64,000 nt of DNA from CAZDXB01 sp964509335 (lineage in GTDB: Bacteria; Bacteroidota; Ignavibacteria; Kapaibacteriales; UBA2268): positions 94,295 through 158,294 of the forward strand of contig CAZDXB010000004.1 in assembly GCA_964509335.1 (NCBI GenBank). The letters run 5' to 3'. The position numbers and the translations under genes are program-made. The notes under the pieces are model-generated. The model was given only the letters and a program-made list of their open reading frames with translations, was not told the DNA's origin and made no database searches. How positions within the stretch are numbered: the stretch's first letter is position 1; every line of letters begins with the position of its first letter. Positions 45,855 to 55,006 of this stretch are shown here, one piece after another.

Positions 45855-47540
45855 TCAGTTCCCCGCGTCCCTTCGCATAAAAACGTAGCCGTTTTTGGCG
45901 AACATTTTTTTCAAATTATGCTCTTCGAGATATTTGTCGGCTTTTTTGTTTTTTGCGACGAAATAAGCAGTTTTTTCTATATCGCCCGTCAATAGGTAGT
46001 CCTTGAACTCTTTTTTATCCATACCGAAACGATACGAGGAGTTTTCTTTGCGCCGCTCGCCGTAAAAATAGTGGGCGTAGCTTTTGTAGCCTAAAGTGGT
46101 AATGTAAACGTCGGAGTCGCTAACGCTCCGGTAAAATTCAATCGGCGTCGCTTGCGTGTAGCTCTCGATTTTCGGCGCTAAAAGCGGAAGCAAAAGGAAA
46201 ACGGCGGCGGCGGTCGATACCAAAGCGCTCGAAAACGCTTTTATATATTCCTTCTTGGCGAATAAAATAATCGCCGAGACGACAGCGACAAGATAAAAAA
46301 GCCCGATGAAATGCTCGAAGCCGCCCCATTGCACGTCGGCTTGCAGTAGCGCTTTCGTGAATTTATCAGTTATAAACGGCATATACAGGTCGATGTTCAT
46401 TAAAACGAGCGGCAGCGCCGTTAGAGCCAATCCCCAAAGCGCGCCGATTACGCCGAAAGCCCAAGTCGCCCATTTCTTCCACTCGAGTTGCCTGAACGAT
46501 ACGTGATACATCGAGTAAGCCGCCAAGAACGTAAGCGGAAAATAGCCGAGCGAAGAATAATGAATTATTTTTGTTTTGACTATTGAAAAAACGACAAGGA
46601 CGACAAGCAATAGTATAATCGTCCACTGCTTGAAGTTCCGTTGGTAGCCGCTGTCTTCTTCGTTGCGCTTAAAAGCTCGCAAAGCGAAAATCGAAGCGGG
46701 GAAGCAACCTATGAGCAGAACTATGAAATGATAGTATATCGGTCCGCCGTGTCCAGCGTCTTCCGTCGTCAGAAGCCGCCAGTGATAATTAATAAAATCA
46801 ACGAAGACGTTGGAGTCGCTAGCGAGAAACACGGCAAAATACCAAATTGCCAGCGGCGCGAAAGCTAAAATAGTGAATAGAATAAAACCCGGAACGGGGA
46901 ACTTGATTTGTTTGCGATTGAAAAACCAGAATATAAGCAAAGTCAGAAAAACGAGCAGATAACCAACGGGTCCTTTAGTCAAAACGGCGAGACCTATGGA
47001 CAGCCCCGCAAAAACAAGATTTCTATTGACTCTCGATTTCTTTTCGTTCGGCTGTTCCTTGCGGAAAAAGAATTCGCCGAGGAAATAGACTCCGGCGAAT
47101 ATAAATAAATTGAAAGTCGGGTCGATTATCCCCGTTTTAAAATAAAAGTGCGGCAAAAACGAGCCGAGATACGCCAACACCCAAAATATCCCGAAGAAAT
47201 AATTGAAAATCCTCTCGCCTATCCAAAAGACGAACAGAATAGATATTAAGCCGACAATAGCGTTAGGGAAGCGGGCGGCGAACTCGTTTACGCCGAAAAC
47301 TTTCATCGAGGCGACTTGCGCCCAAATGAACAGCGGCGGCTTCTCGTGAAAAGGCTCGTAATCTATGCGAACGGTCAAATAATCGCCGGTTTCAATCATC
47401 TCCCGAGCGGCTTCTGCAAAGTTGATTTCGTCCCAGTCGAAAAGATGAACCGCGCCCAAAAAAGGAACGAAAAACACTATTCCCATCGTAACGACGACGG
47501 CGTATATCCTTATTTTCAAGTTTTTCGGAGTCGTATACAT
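45855..47540 (-). CDS. GT39-type (ArnT/PMT-like) membrane glycosyltransferase
   Basis: The 561-residue protein has about a dozen hydrophobic helices. Its first periplasmic loop carries the acidic motif DWDE (Asp35, Asp37, Glu38) followed by FAEAAREM, and later HEKPPLFIW, both diagnostic of the ArnT and protein-O-mannosyltransferase (PMT_2) group. These enzymes take a sugar from a polyprenyl phosphate donor and attach it to lipid A or protein in the periplasm. The C-terminal 100 residues are soluble (RSVSDSDVYITTLGYKSYAHYFYGERR), as in ArnT. The acceptor is unknown. The gene is convergent with the T9SS paralogue pair. Confidence 0.85.
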   Translation of the reverse strand: MYTTPKNLKIRIYAVVVTMGIVFFVPFLGAVHLFDWDEINFAEAAREMIETGDYLTVRIDYEPFHEKPPLFIWAQVASMKVFGVNEFAARFPNAIVGLISILFVFWIGERIFNYFFGIFWVLAYLGSFLPHFYFKTGIIDPTFNLFIFAGVYFLGEFFFRKEQPNEKKSRVNRNLVFAGLSIGLAVLTKGPVGYLLVFLTLLIFWFFNRKQIKFPVPGFILFTILAFAPLAIWYFAVFLASDSNVFVDFINYHWRLLTTEDAGHGGPIYYHFIVLLIGCFPASIFALRAFKRNEEDSGYQRNFKQWTIILLLVVLVVFSIVKTKIIHYSSLGYFPLTFLAAYSMYHVSFRQLEWKKWATWAFGVIGALWGLALTALPLVLMNIDLYMPFITDKFTKALLQADVQWGGFEHFIGLFYLVAVVSAIILFAKKEYIKAFSSALVSTAAAVFLLLPLLAPKIESYTQATPIEFYRSVSDSDVYITTLGYKSYAHYFYGERRKENSSYRFGMDKKEFKDYLLTGDIEKTAYFVAKNKKADKYLEEHNLKKMFAKNGYVFMRRDAGN

Positions 47541-48109
47541 TCGGCTTATCCGATTATATTTTCAACAAATTCTAACGCAAAATACTAAATAATCGGGTAT
47601 TAGGTAAACTTATATAGGAGTAAAGCGCTGCAAGCGATTATTTTCTTTTCAATTGCGACGAGCTTTTTCCCTTCAGATGAGGTTGTCTCAAAACTCGATT
47701 GTATCGACAATATTGCAATGTCTAATAATGAAATTCCAAAAATAATCGTCTTCTCTGTATTCCCAGTCAAACTGGGAATGACTACTAGAGCGTCATTCCC
47801 GCGGAAACGGGAATCCAGAGATGGAGGTTTTTTGACGCGCTAATATTAGAAAAAGCTCATAATATTTCTTTTCTTCCTCGTCCCGACGCTCCCGCGTCGG
47901 GACGCATACAGCCGCGCTCTGCGCGGCATTAAAAACAATCGACGCGGAGCGTCTCGGTATGCGTTCCGCCGCTGGAGCGGACGGAACGAGTATAAAGATA
48001 AGAGCAGACGAGGGCGTCCGCTCTACTTTTTTTGCGGTTTCTTTTTTTGTTCTATGTCCGATATTTTTTAAATTAAGACTGGAAATATATTTGAAAGGAA
48101 TTAAACGCT
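47541..48109. repeat. Gene-free spacer filled with short inverted repeats
   Basis: No gene is seen in this 569-bp stretch. It holds seven inverted repeats in a row: 47759-47779 (9-bp arms, perfect), 47795-47814 (7-bp arms, the common ATTCCCG/CGGGAAT type), 47879-47904 (11-bp arms, perfect), 47911-47927 (7-bp arms), 47941-47953 (5-bp arms), 47962-47988 (7-bp outer arms plus an inner stem) and 48001-48024 (5-bp outer plus 4-bp inner arms). T-runs after the last one could make it a terminator. The first 200 nt have no recognised feature. Confidence 0.75.
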
Positions 48110-49246
48110 ATGAAGATAGCTTATTTATCTACGTTTTATCCGTATCGCGGCGGCATAGCGCAATTTAACGCTTCTCTTTTCAGGGAATTGGAGAAGGAAG
48201 CGGACATACGCGCTTACACTTTTAAGCGACAGTATCCGAATATACTTTTCCCCGGCAAAAGCCAATTCGTCCAGAACGACGACAACGCCGACCCGATTCC
48301 GTCGAAGAGAACGCTGGATACGATAAATCCGCTGACTTACATTTCGGCGTCGAATACAATTCACAAATTCAATCCCGACTTGCTCATTATGAAGTTCTGG
48401 ATGCCGTTTTTCGCTCCGTCTCTCGGATACACCGCCAGGCGGCTGAGGAAAGGCGGAACGAAAGCTATTACCATTCTCGACAACGTAATACCGCACGAGC
48501 GCAGACCGGGAGACGTCGCGTTGACGAAATTCTTCCTGAACCAAAACGACGCTTTTATTGTGATGAGCGAGTCGGTAAGAGACGATTTGCTAAAGTTGAA
48601 GCCTAAAGCTCTTTATAAATTAATGCCGCATCCGCTTTACGATATATTCGGCGAGAAAATCGATTCTGACGAAGCGCGGGAGCGGCTCGACTTACCAAAA
48701 GACAAAAAAATTCTGCTATTCTTCGGATTTATTCGCAAATATAAGGGACTTGACATAGCTCTCGAAGCGATGAACGAGCTGGGAGACGATTATATACTAG
48801 TAGTCGCCGGCGAGCCTTACGAGGATTTCGATGAGTACCGTGAGATTATTAGAAAATACGATTTAGAAGACAAAACGAGGCTGTTCGTTAGATATATTAC
48901 CGACGAGGAGGCGCCGCTGTTTTTCTCGTCGGCGGATTTGTGCATTCAGCCTTATCGTTCTGCTACCCAGAGCGGGATCGCGGGCATCGCCTTGCAATTC
49001 GATTTGCCGATGGTCGCCACCGACGCCGGCGGCTTGAAGGAGATTATCGAACCGAACAACATAGGATTAATCGCCGACGCCGTAAACCCAAGCGCCGTAG
49101 CCGTAGCCGTAAAGAAGTATTTCGAAAACGGCGGCAAACCAGAATATTCAAAGAACATTGACAAAGTAAAGCGTGGACGTTCTTGGAGCTACTTAGCCGA
49201 GAACATTCTCGAACTTTACGAAAAAAACAAGTCGAATAATAGTTGA
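48110..49246 (+). CDS. GT4-family glycosyltransferase
   Basis: The 378-residue protein has the GT-B fold of family 4: an N-terminal glycine-rich loop (YLSTFYPYRGGIAQFN), a central FFGFIRKYKGLDIALEAM motif for the donor phosphate and a C-terminal acidic motif (DLCIQPYRSATQSGIAGIAL), where the usual ExxxxxxxE appears in altered form (no first Glu). Such enzymes add a hexose to a lipid-linked or nucleotide-derived acceptor in the cytoplasm. It leads a same-strand run with yjbQ and queC, separated by six and one nt, so it may be co-transcribed with them despite unrelated roles. Confidence 0.85.
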   Translation: MKIAYLSTFYPYRGGIAQFNASLFRELEKEADIRAYTFKRQYPNILFPGKSQFVQNDDNADPIPSKRTLDTINPLTYISASNTIHKFNPDLLIMKFWMPFFAPSLGYTARRLRKGGTKAITILDNVIPHERRPGDVALTKFFLNQNDAFIVMSESVRDDLLKLKPKALYKLMPHPLYDIFGEKIDSDEARERLDLPKDKKILLFFGFIRKYKGLDIALEAMNELGDDYILVVAGEPYEDFDEYREIIRKYDLEDKTRLFVRYITDEEAPLFFSSADLCIQPYRSATQSGIAGIALQFDLPMVATDAGGLKEIIEPNNIGLIADAVNPSAVAVAVKKYFENGGKPEYSKNIDKVKRGRSWSYLAENILELYEKNKSNNS

Positions 49247-49252
49247 TTGACT

Positions 49253-49681
49253 ATGAAAGTTTACCAGAAAACTATAACGCTAAGCGATAAACCGAGAGGA
49301 TACCATATAATCACCGGCGAAATAGAGAGGCAAACGCCCGAGCTTAAAAGAATAAAAGCCGGGCTGGCGCATATTATGATAAAGCACACGAGCGCGGGTT
49401 TAACGATAAACGAGAACGCCGACCCGTCGGTAAGAGACGATTTCGAAACGTTTTTCGACGCGCTGGTTCCCGAAAAGCGGGGGATGTATAGTCATACGGC
49501 GGAGGGCTTAGACGATATTACTTCGCATCTAAAAAGCTCGCTGTTCGGTTCTTACGTTACAGTTCCAATTACCAACGGCGGATTTAATCTCGGAACTTGG
49601 CAGGGCGTCTATTTATGCGAGTTAAGAAATAGCGTTCGTTCGCGTAGAATTACGATAACGATAATCGGCGAGGAGGAATAA
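49253..49681 (+). CDS. yjbQ: YjbQ/UPF0047 family protein
   Basis: The ATG at 49253 is used; a TTG at 49247 would add two residues. The 142-residue protein has the YjbQ features: LAHIMIKHTSAGLTINENADPSVRDDFE (conserved His and acidic pair), MYSHTAEGLDDITSHLKSSLFG and a C-terminal GTWQGVYLCELRN. The family forms a trimer; some members have thiamin phosphate synthase activity in assays, but the physiological role is unsettled. It is encoded directly before queC. Confidence 0.9.
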   Translation: MKVYQKTITLSDKPRGYHIITGEIERQTPELKRIKAGLAHIMIKHTSAGLTINENADPSVRDDFETFFDALVPEKRGMYSHTAEGLDDITSHLKSSLFGSYVTVPITNGGFNLGTWQGVYLCELRNSVRSRRITITIIGEEE

Positions 49682-49682
49682 G

Positions 49683-50366
49683 ATGAATACGGCGGTAGTA
49701 TTAATGAGCGGGGGTATGGATTCAGCGGTTTGCGCTTCTATAGCTAAATCGCAAGGCTACGAAATTGCCGCTCTTCACGCGAACTACGGACAGAAAACCG
49801 AGAAGCGGGAGTTGGAAGCATTCAGCGAGCTTTGCCGATATTTTAAAGCGGCTGAAAAGTTAGAAATCGATTTATCTTATCTGGCAAAAATCGGCTGTTC
49901 TAGCTTGACCGACAAAAAAGTGAAGATTACAAACGCCGATTTAACGTCTAAGGAAATACCTTCGAGTTACGTTCCGTTCAGGAACGGCGCAATTTTGTCG
50001 ATTGCGGCTGGCTGGGCGGAAACCGTCGGCGCGCGGGCTATATTTATCGGCGCGTCTCAAGTGGATTGTAGCGGCTATCCCGATTGCCGCGAGAGCTTCC
50101 TGCAAGCCTTCGAGAAAGCGGTTGACTTGGGAACAAAGCCGGAAACTAATATTAGAATAATAGCCCCGTTGCTGAATATGACTAAGAAGGAGGTAATCTT
50201 GAAAGGGGCGGAACTTGAGACGCCTTTTGAGTTGACTTGGAGCTGTTACAAAAATTCCGAGAAAGCCTGCGGCAAATGCGATTCCTGCGCTTTGAGGTTA
50301 AGGGGATTCAAGGAGTCGGGATTAGAAGACCCCTTGCCTTACGAAGAAAAGCCTGATTACGCTTAG
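49683..50366 (+). CDS. queC: 7-cyano-7-deazaguanine synthase QueC
   Basis: The 227-residue protein has the PP-loop SGGMDS (9-14) and four zinc-binding cysteines at 188, 196, 199 and 202 (SCYKNSEKACGKCDSC). QueC converts 7-carboxy-7-deazaguanine to preQ0 with ATP and ammonia, on the path to queuosine in tRNA anticodons. The other que genes are not in this window. It ends just before a convergent tRNA-Gln gene; queuosine itself is found in Asp, Asn, His and Tyr tRNAs, not in Gln. Confidence 0.95.
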   Translation: MNTAVVLMSGGMDSAVCASIAKSQGYEIAALHANYGQKTEKRELEAFSELCRYFKAAEKLEIDLSYLAKIGCSSLTDKKVKITNADLTSKEIPSSYVPFRNGAILSIAAGWAETVGARAIFIGASQVDCSGYPDCRESFLQAFEKAVDLGTKPETNIRIIAPLLNMTKKEVILKGAELETPFELTWSCYKNSEKACGKCDSCALRLRGFKESGLEDPLPYEEKPDYA

Positions 50367-50367
50367 C

Positions 50368-50439
50368 TGACCCGGCAGGGCTCGAACCTGCACTCTTCTG
50401 ATCCAGAGTCAGACGTGTTGCCAGTTACACTACGGGTCA
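50368..50439 (-). tRNA. tRNA-Gln (anticodon CTG)
   Basis: A 72-nt cloverleaf folds on the minus strand. The acceptor arms TGACCCG and CGGGTCA pair fully, and the weak U1-A72 pair is typical of glutamine tRNA. The D stem is GTGT/ACAC, the anticodon loop is CTCTGGA with CTG at its centre and the T arm is GCAGG-TTCGAGC-CCTGC. CCA is not encoded. Confidence 0.95.
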
Positions 50440-50454
50440 ATTTCAATTTTCAAG

Positions 50455-50527
50455 TGGATCCGATGAGATTCGAACTCACGACCTCGGCAATGCGAATGCC
50501 GCGCTCTCCCAACTGAGCTACGGACCC
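50455..50527 (-). tRNA. tRNA-Ala (anticodon CGC)
   Basis: A 73-nt cloverleaf folds on the minus strand. The acceptor stem GGGTCCG/CGGATCC contains the G3-U70 wobble that identifies alanine tRNA. The anticodon stem CGGCA/TGCCG encloses TTCGCAT (anticodon CGC, reads GCG). The T loop is TTCGAAT. CCA is not encoded. It is 15 nt from the tRNA-Gln gene. Confidence 0.95.
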
Positions 50528-50587
50528 AACAAGAATTACAAATATAAAAAAGAATTTTTTGACAGTCAAATATTATCGGCGAATAAT

Positions 50588-51689
50588 TTATTCTGATTTT
50601 CCGAGCAAAAGATAGGCGTTTATAAATTCGTCTATATCGCCGTCCATTATCGCTTGTATGTCGCCTCTTTTGACTTCAGTTCTATGGTCGTTTACCATCG
50701 TATAAGGCTGGAAGACATACGAGCGAATTTGGCTGCCCCACTCGATTTTCATTTTGCTTCCTTCGATTTTCGCCTTTTTCTTTTCTTCTTCTTCGATTTT
50801 CCTCTGATACAGTCTGGATTTCAGCATTTTCATAGCGCGTTCGCGGTTTTGATATTGGGAGCGCTCTTGCTGGCAAGATACTACAATTCCGCTAGGTCTG
50901 TGTCGCAGCCTGACTGCGGATTCCACTTTGTTTACGTTCTGTCCGCCCTTGCCGCCCGAACGGAAGGTGTCCATTTCGACGTCTTCGGGATTAATTTCTA
51001 TATCCTCATTGTCTTCAATTTCTGGATAAACGTAAACCGACGCGAAGGAGGTATGCCGTCGAGCGTTCGAATCAAACGGGGATATTCTAACAAGTCGGTG
51101 AACGCCGCTTTCGGATTTAAGGTAACCGTAGGCAAATTCGCCGATAATTTCAATCGTAGCGGACTTAACCCCGGTTACGTCGCCGTCCAATTTTTCGACA
51201 AGGTTAAGCTTATAATTATGATTCTCCGCCCAACGAACGTACATACGAAGTAGCATATCAGCCCAGTCGCAGGCTTCCGTGCCTCCCGCTCCGGAATGAA
51301 TAGTTAAGTAAGCGTCGCGGCGGTCGTCTTTTCCGGAAAGTAAATTCTTTACTTCTAAGCTAGAAAGTTTGTTCTCTGCTTTCCTTATTTCTTCGTCTAA
51401 TTCGCTTCCCATCGACTCGTCCCCGCTTTCTTCGGCGAGTTCCAAAAGAGCTTCGGCGTCTTCTATTGAAGCGTAAGTCTTCTCCCACTGTTCTTTCCAA
51501 TCTTTTAAATCGGAAATGCTTTGCATTATGTCTTGCGCCTTGTTGGAGTCGTTCCAAAAATTTTTGTCTTGAGTTTTTTTCTGGAGTTCTTTTGTTTTTT
51601 CTTCTTTGGAGTCTAAGTCAAAGAAACCTCCGAAGCTCTTCGGCTCTATCCTTCAACTTAGCTATTTTATCTTTTTGAGGTTCAAACAT
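50588..51689 (-). CDS. prfB: Peptide chain release factor 2, with programmed +1 frameshift
   Basis: Translation starts at the ATG at 51689 and reads 23 codons (MFEPQKDKIAKLKDRAEELR, then RFL) to an in-frame UGA at 51618-51620. The site reads CUU UGA C, and GGAGG stands three nt before CUU, as in the RF2 autoregulatory frameshift of E. coli (AGGGGG-UAU-CUU-UGA-C). A +1 shift joins it to a frame beginning DLDSKEEKTKEL, giving 366 residues. The body has the SPF codon-recognition tripeptide (RISPFDSNARRH) and the GGQ motif (GGKGGQNVNK) that triggers peptide release at UGA and UAA. Low RF2 raises shifting and restores RF2 levels. Confidence 0.95.
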
Positions 51690-51742
51690 ATTTTTATCCG
51701 TTTTATTTTTATCAATTATCTTAATTACATAATCTTGAAATT

Positions 51743-51773
51743 CAAAAATAACATAAGACGCCTTATCGGCAAA
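51743..51773 (-). promoter_or_regulatory. Consensus promoter of prfB
   Basis: On the minus strand TTTG (51773-51770), a 19-nt spacer and TATTTTTG (51750-51743) match the Bacteroidota consensus exactly, 54 nt before the prfB start codon. Confidence 0.6.
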
Positions 51774-51891
51774 ATATTTGATAGATTGGAGCGTCCGTTT
51801 TGTCGTTTTTAATCTTGTAGGAAAAAAGCTTCTCTATCGATAAATTTTTGGCGCTATATTTTATAATAATTCACTTGGTTTTAAATAATTC

Positions 51892-51923
51892 TTTGAAATT
51901 AACGTCAAGAGAAGTAAGATTTG
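51892..51923 (+). promoter_or_regulatory. Possible promoter of clpC
   Basis: TTTG (51892-51895), a 19-nt spacer and TAAGATTTG (51915-51923), a -7 element one base longer than consensus, lie 38 nt upstream of the clpC ATG. Confidence 0.35.
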
Positions 51924-51960
51924 ACAATGAAATGAATGTAAAATAAATAAATATAGAACT

Positions 51961-54567
51961 ATGGAAGGCAACTTTTCGAATAGGGTAAACGAAGTAATAA
52001 GATTAAGCCGCGAAGAAGCTTTAAGACTCGGGCACGATTATATCGGAACCGAGCATCTTCTTCTGGGCATAATCAGAGAAGGCGAGGGAATAGCCGTGAA
52101 AGCGCTTCAGAACGCAGGAGTCGATTTGTATAAACTGAAGAAAAACATAGAAGATACGGTAACGCCTTCCGGCGATTCTTTGACAATCGGCAATATTCCC
52201 TTAACAAAACAAGCCGAAAAAGTGCTGAAGATAACTTATCTGGAAGCTAAATTATATAAATCCGACGTAATTGGAACGGAGCATTTATTGCTTTCTCTTT
52301 TGCGAGACGAAGAAAATATAGCGGCTCAGATTATGGCTCAATCTTCGGTAACTTACGAGAAAATAAGGAAAGAGTTGGACGATATAATCAGCGGACGACC
52401 GGGCTCTTCCGCCAAGAAATCGTACGAAACGGACATTGGCAAAGGAGCTTCGGCTTCCCCGAAGAAAGAAAAAGTAAAGACGCCCGTGCTCGACAACTTC
52501 GGCAGGGACGTTACCAAGCTCGCCGCTCAAGACAAGCTCGACCCGGTAGTGGGCAGAGTAAAGGAAATCGAGCGAGTGATTCAGGTTCTCTCCCGACGAA
52601 AAAAGAACAATCCCGTTCTTATCGGCGAGCCGGGAGTGGGCAAAACGGCGATAGTGGAAGGCTTGGCGCTTAGAATAATAAATCGCAAAGCGCCGAGAAT
52701 GCTTTACGATAAAAGAATCGTAACGCTCGACATCGCTTCGCTTGTCGCCGGCACAAAATACAGAGGACAGTTCGAAGAGCGAATGAAAGCTGTAATGAAC
52801 GAGCTGGAAAAGGCTCAAGACGTAATTTTATTCATCGACGAAGTTCACACATTAGTAGGCGCCGGCGGAGCTTCGGGTTCCTTGGACGCTTCTAATATAT
52901 TCAAGCCCGCGTTGGCTCGAGGCGAAGTCCAATGCATAGGAGCGACTACGCTTGACGAATATCGCGAGCATATTGAGAAAGACGGCGCTCTCGAAAGAAG
53001 ATTCCAGAAAATTATCATCGACCCGCCGGACATTGGACAAACGAAAGATATATTAATTTGCTTGAAAGATAGATACGAAGAGCATCACAACGTGAGATTT
53101 GACGACGAGTCCATTAACGCTTGCGTTAGATTGTCCGAACGATACATTACCGACAGGTATTTCCCCGACAAGGCTATCGACGTTATGGACGAAGCCGGCG
53201 CGAGAATTCATTTGAACAACCTGCAAGTGCCTAAAGAAATAGTCGAGCTTGAAGAGCAAATCGAGGCTTTGAGGGACGAGAAGAAAAAAGTCGTCAAGAA
53301 ACAGAATTTCGAAGAAGCGGCTCGACTAAGAGACTTAGAGAAGAAAATGATTAACGATTTAGATAAAATGAAATCCGAGTGGGAAGTTAAATCTTCCGAT
53401 ATATATTATCCTGTGAAGGAAGACGATATTTCAGACATAGTAGCAATGATGACCGGAATACCGGTCAATAGAATCGCCGAAAGCGAAACGAGAAAATTGC
53501 TGGATATGCCCGACGAATTAAAGAAAATCGTCGTCGGACAGGACGAAGCTATCAAGCATATGGTCAGAGCAATTCGCAGAGCGAGAGCCGGCTTGAAAGA
53601 CCCGAAACGACCGATTGGCTCGTTTATGTTTTTAGGACCGACGGGCGTCGGTAAAACGGAGTTGGCTAAAGCTCTATCTAGAGTCATGTTCGATTCCGAG
53701 GACGCTCTTATTAGAATAGATATGAGCGAGTATATGGAGAAATTCTCCGTTTCTCGTTTCGTCGGAGCGCCTCCAGGCTACGTAGGATACGAAGAAGGCG
53801 GTCAGTTGACCGAGAAAGTCAGAAGGAAACCGTATAGCATTATTCTGCTCGACGAAATAGAAAAAGCGCATCCCGAGGTCTTTAACGTGCTATTGCAAGT
53901 TTTCGACGACGGTATGCTAACCGACGGACTCGGCAGGAAAATCGACTTCAAGAACACGGTTATTATAATGACTTCGAACGTCGGCACAAAAGATATTAAA
54001 CTCGGCGGTAAAATAGGATTTTCCGAGATGGGCGAAAAAACCGAATACGAGCAAGTGAAAGAGACAATCGAAGACTCGATAAAACGCTTGTTTAATCCCG
54101 AGTTTATCAACAGAGTGGACGACTTCATCATATTCGGCAAACTGAAGAAAGAACATATGTACGAGATAATCGACATTCAAGCGAACGAGTTAAGAGACCG
54201 TTTACAGGTTCAAGAAATGAATCTCGAGTTTACCGACAAAGCGAAGGGGTTCCTCGCCGACAAAGGATACGACGAGAAATTCGGAGCGCGTCCTTTGAGA
54301 CGAGCAATGCAAAAATACGTCGAAGACGAATTAGCCGACGAGATTTTGGGCGGGGGGTTGAAAAACGGAATGAAAATTATCGCCGATTTAGACGAGGAAA
54401 ATCAAAAGCTGAAATTCGAATTCAAACAAGAAAAGAAACCCGTTAAAAAGGAAGCTCAAGAAAAGCAAGACGACGAGGATTTAAAAAGAGAAAAAATCAG
54501 CGACAGCTCAATAGACGAAACCGAAGAAATCGAGGAAAACACAGATTTCAAAAACGGATTGAACTAA
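51961..54567 (+). CDS. clpC: ClpC-type AAA+ unfoldase
   Basis: The 868-residue protein has an N-terminal Clp-N domain (NRVNEVIRLSREEALRLGHDYIGTEHLLLG and a second copy near 75-130), a first AAA+ module with Walker A GEPGVGKT (222-229), a UVR-like coiled segment (about 430-465, KKQNFEEAARLRDLEKKM) and a second AAA+ module with Walker A GPTGVGKT (559-566). The UVR segment marks ClpC rather than ClpA or ClpB. ClpC unfolds proteins and feeds them to ClpP, and in related bacteria is part of stress response. The C-terminal tail is long and highly charged (about 820-868). A strong terminator follows. Confidence 0.95.
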   Translation: MEGNFSNRVNEVIRLSREEALRLGHDYIGTEHLLLGIIREGEGIAVKALQNAGVDLYKLKKNIEDTVTPSGDSLTIGNIPLTKQAEKVLKITYLEAKLYKSDVIGTEHLLLSLLRDEENIAAQIMAQSSVTYEKIRKELDDIISGRPGSSAKKSYETDIGKGASASPKKEKVKTPVLDNFGRDVTKLAAQDKLDPVVGRVKEIERVIQVLSRRKKNNPVLIGEPGVGKTAIVEGLALRIINRKAPRMLYDKRIVTLDIASLVAGTKYRGQFEERMKAVMNELEKAQDVILFIDEVHTLVGAGGASGSLDASNIFKPALARGEVQCIGATTLDEYREHIEKDGALERRFQKIIIDPPDIGQTKDILICLKDRYEEHHNVRFDDESINACVRLSERYITDRYFPDKAIDVMDEAGARIHLNNLQVPKEIVELEEQIEALRDEKKKVVKKQNFEEAARLRDLEKKMINDLDKMKSEWEVKSSDIYYPVKEDDISDIVAMMTGIPVNRIAESETRKLLDMPDELKKIVVGQDEAIKHMVRAIRRARAGLKDPKRPIGSFMFLGPTGVGKTELAKALSRVMFDSEDALIRIDMSEYMEKFSVSRFVGAPPGYVGYEEGGQLTEKVRRKPYSIILLDEIEKAHPEVFNVLLQVFDDGMLTDGLGRKIDFKNTVIIMTSNVGTKDIKLGGKIGFSEMGEKTEYEQVKETIEDSIKRLFNPEFINRVDDFIIFGKLKKEHMYEIIDIQANELRDRLQVQEMNLEFTDKAKGFLADKGYDEKFGARPLRRAMQKYVEDELADEILGGGLKNGMKIIADLDEENQKLKFEFKQEKKPVKKEAQEKQDDEDLKREKISDSSIDETEEIEENTDFKNGLN

Positions 54568-54590
54568 ATCTGAAAGCAAAGGATAAATAA

Positions 54591-54627
54591 AAACCGCGAT
54601 TAGGCAACTCCTAATCGCGGTTTTTTG
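54591..54627 (+). terminator. Strong rho-independent terminator after clpC
   Basis: A perfect 14-bp stem (arms 54591-54604 and 54610-54623, AAACCGCGATTAGG and its complement) with a CAACT loop is followed by a T-run. The A-run before it also allows use by the convergent small gene. Confidence 0.9.
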
Positions 54628-54650
54628 TTTCAATTTTTTACTTCAAAGCT

Positions 54651-54893
54651 TTAAACTTTTATGTCGAATCCTTTGTCTTTGTCGATTTGCTTCTGGGCGG
54701 TTTGCCTAATGGCTTCTTGAGGCTGCGCGTTAGCTAACAGCTGCATAGCTTGCTTCTGGTTCGATTGAGGAGTAACGGTGATTTTCTCCTCTTTCACGGC
54801 TTCTCTCAAAGCTTTTTGAAGATTGTTAAGCTCAACCTTATCCTGCTGGTCGCTGTATTTCTTTTCGAATCCTTGTATGCTATCGACTGCCAT
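54651..54893 (-). CDS. Small helical protein of unknown function
   Basis: The start at 54893 has a strong GGAGG five nt upstream; an earlier TTG at 54905 lies inside that ribosome site. The 80-residue product (MAVDSIQGFEKKYSDQQDKV onward) is hydrophilic, rich in Gln and Lys and predicted to be helical, with no signal peptide or membrane segment. It matches no family I know. The ribosome site and the shared terminator with clpC support it as a real gene. Confidence 0.65.
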   Translation of the reverse strand: MAVDSIQGFEKKYSDQQDKVELNNLQKALREAVKEEKITVTPQSNQKQAMQLLANAQPQEAIRQTAQKQIDKDKGFDIKV

Positions 54894-55006
54894 TTTAGCC
54901 TCCAAAATTATACTTTTTTATAGTTATCGACATAAAAATAAAAAACTTTAATAAAATACGAAATAATACTGAAATTGTTGTGAAAATCTCGTAAAATTTA
55001 ACGCCA

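Noticed and set aside
47541..48109. CRISPR array or insertion sequence in the palindrome-rich spacer
   Set aside because: The repeats differ from each other, have no constant spacer length and no transposase or terminal repeats accompany them.
50654..51253. 199-codon plus-strand frame over prfB
   Set aside because: It is antisense to conserved RF2 codons including GGQ and SPF, and shows no domain.
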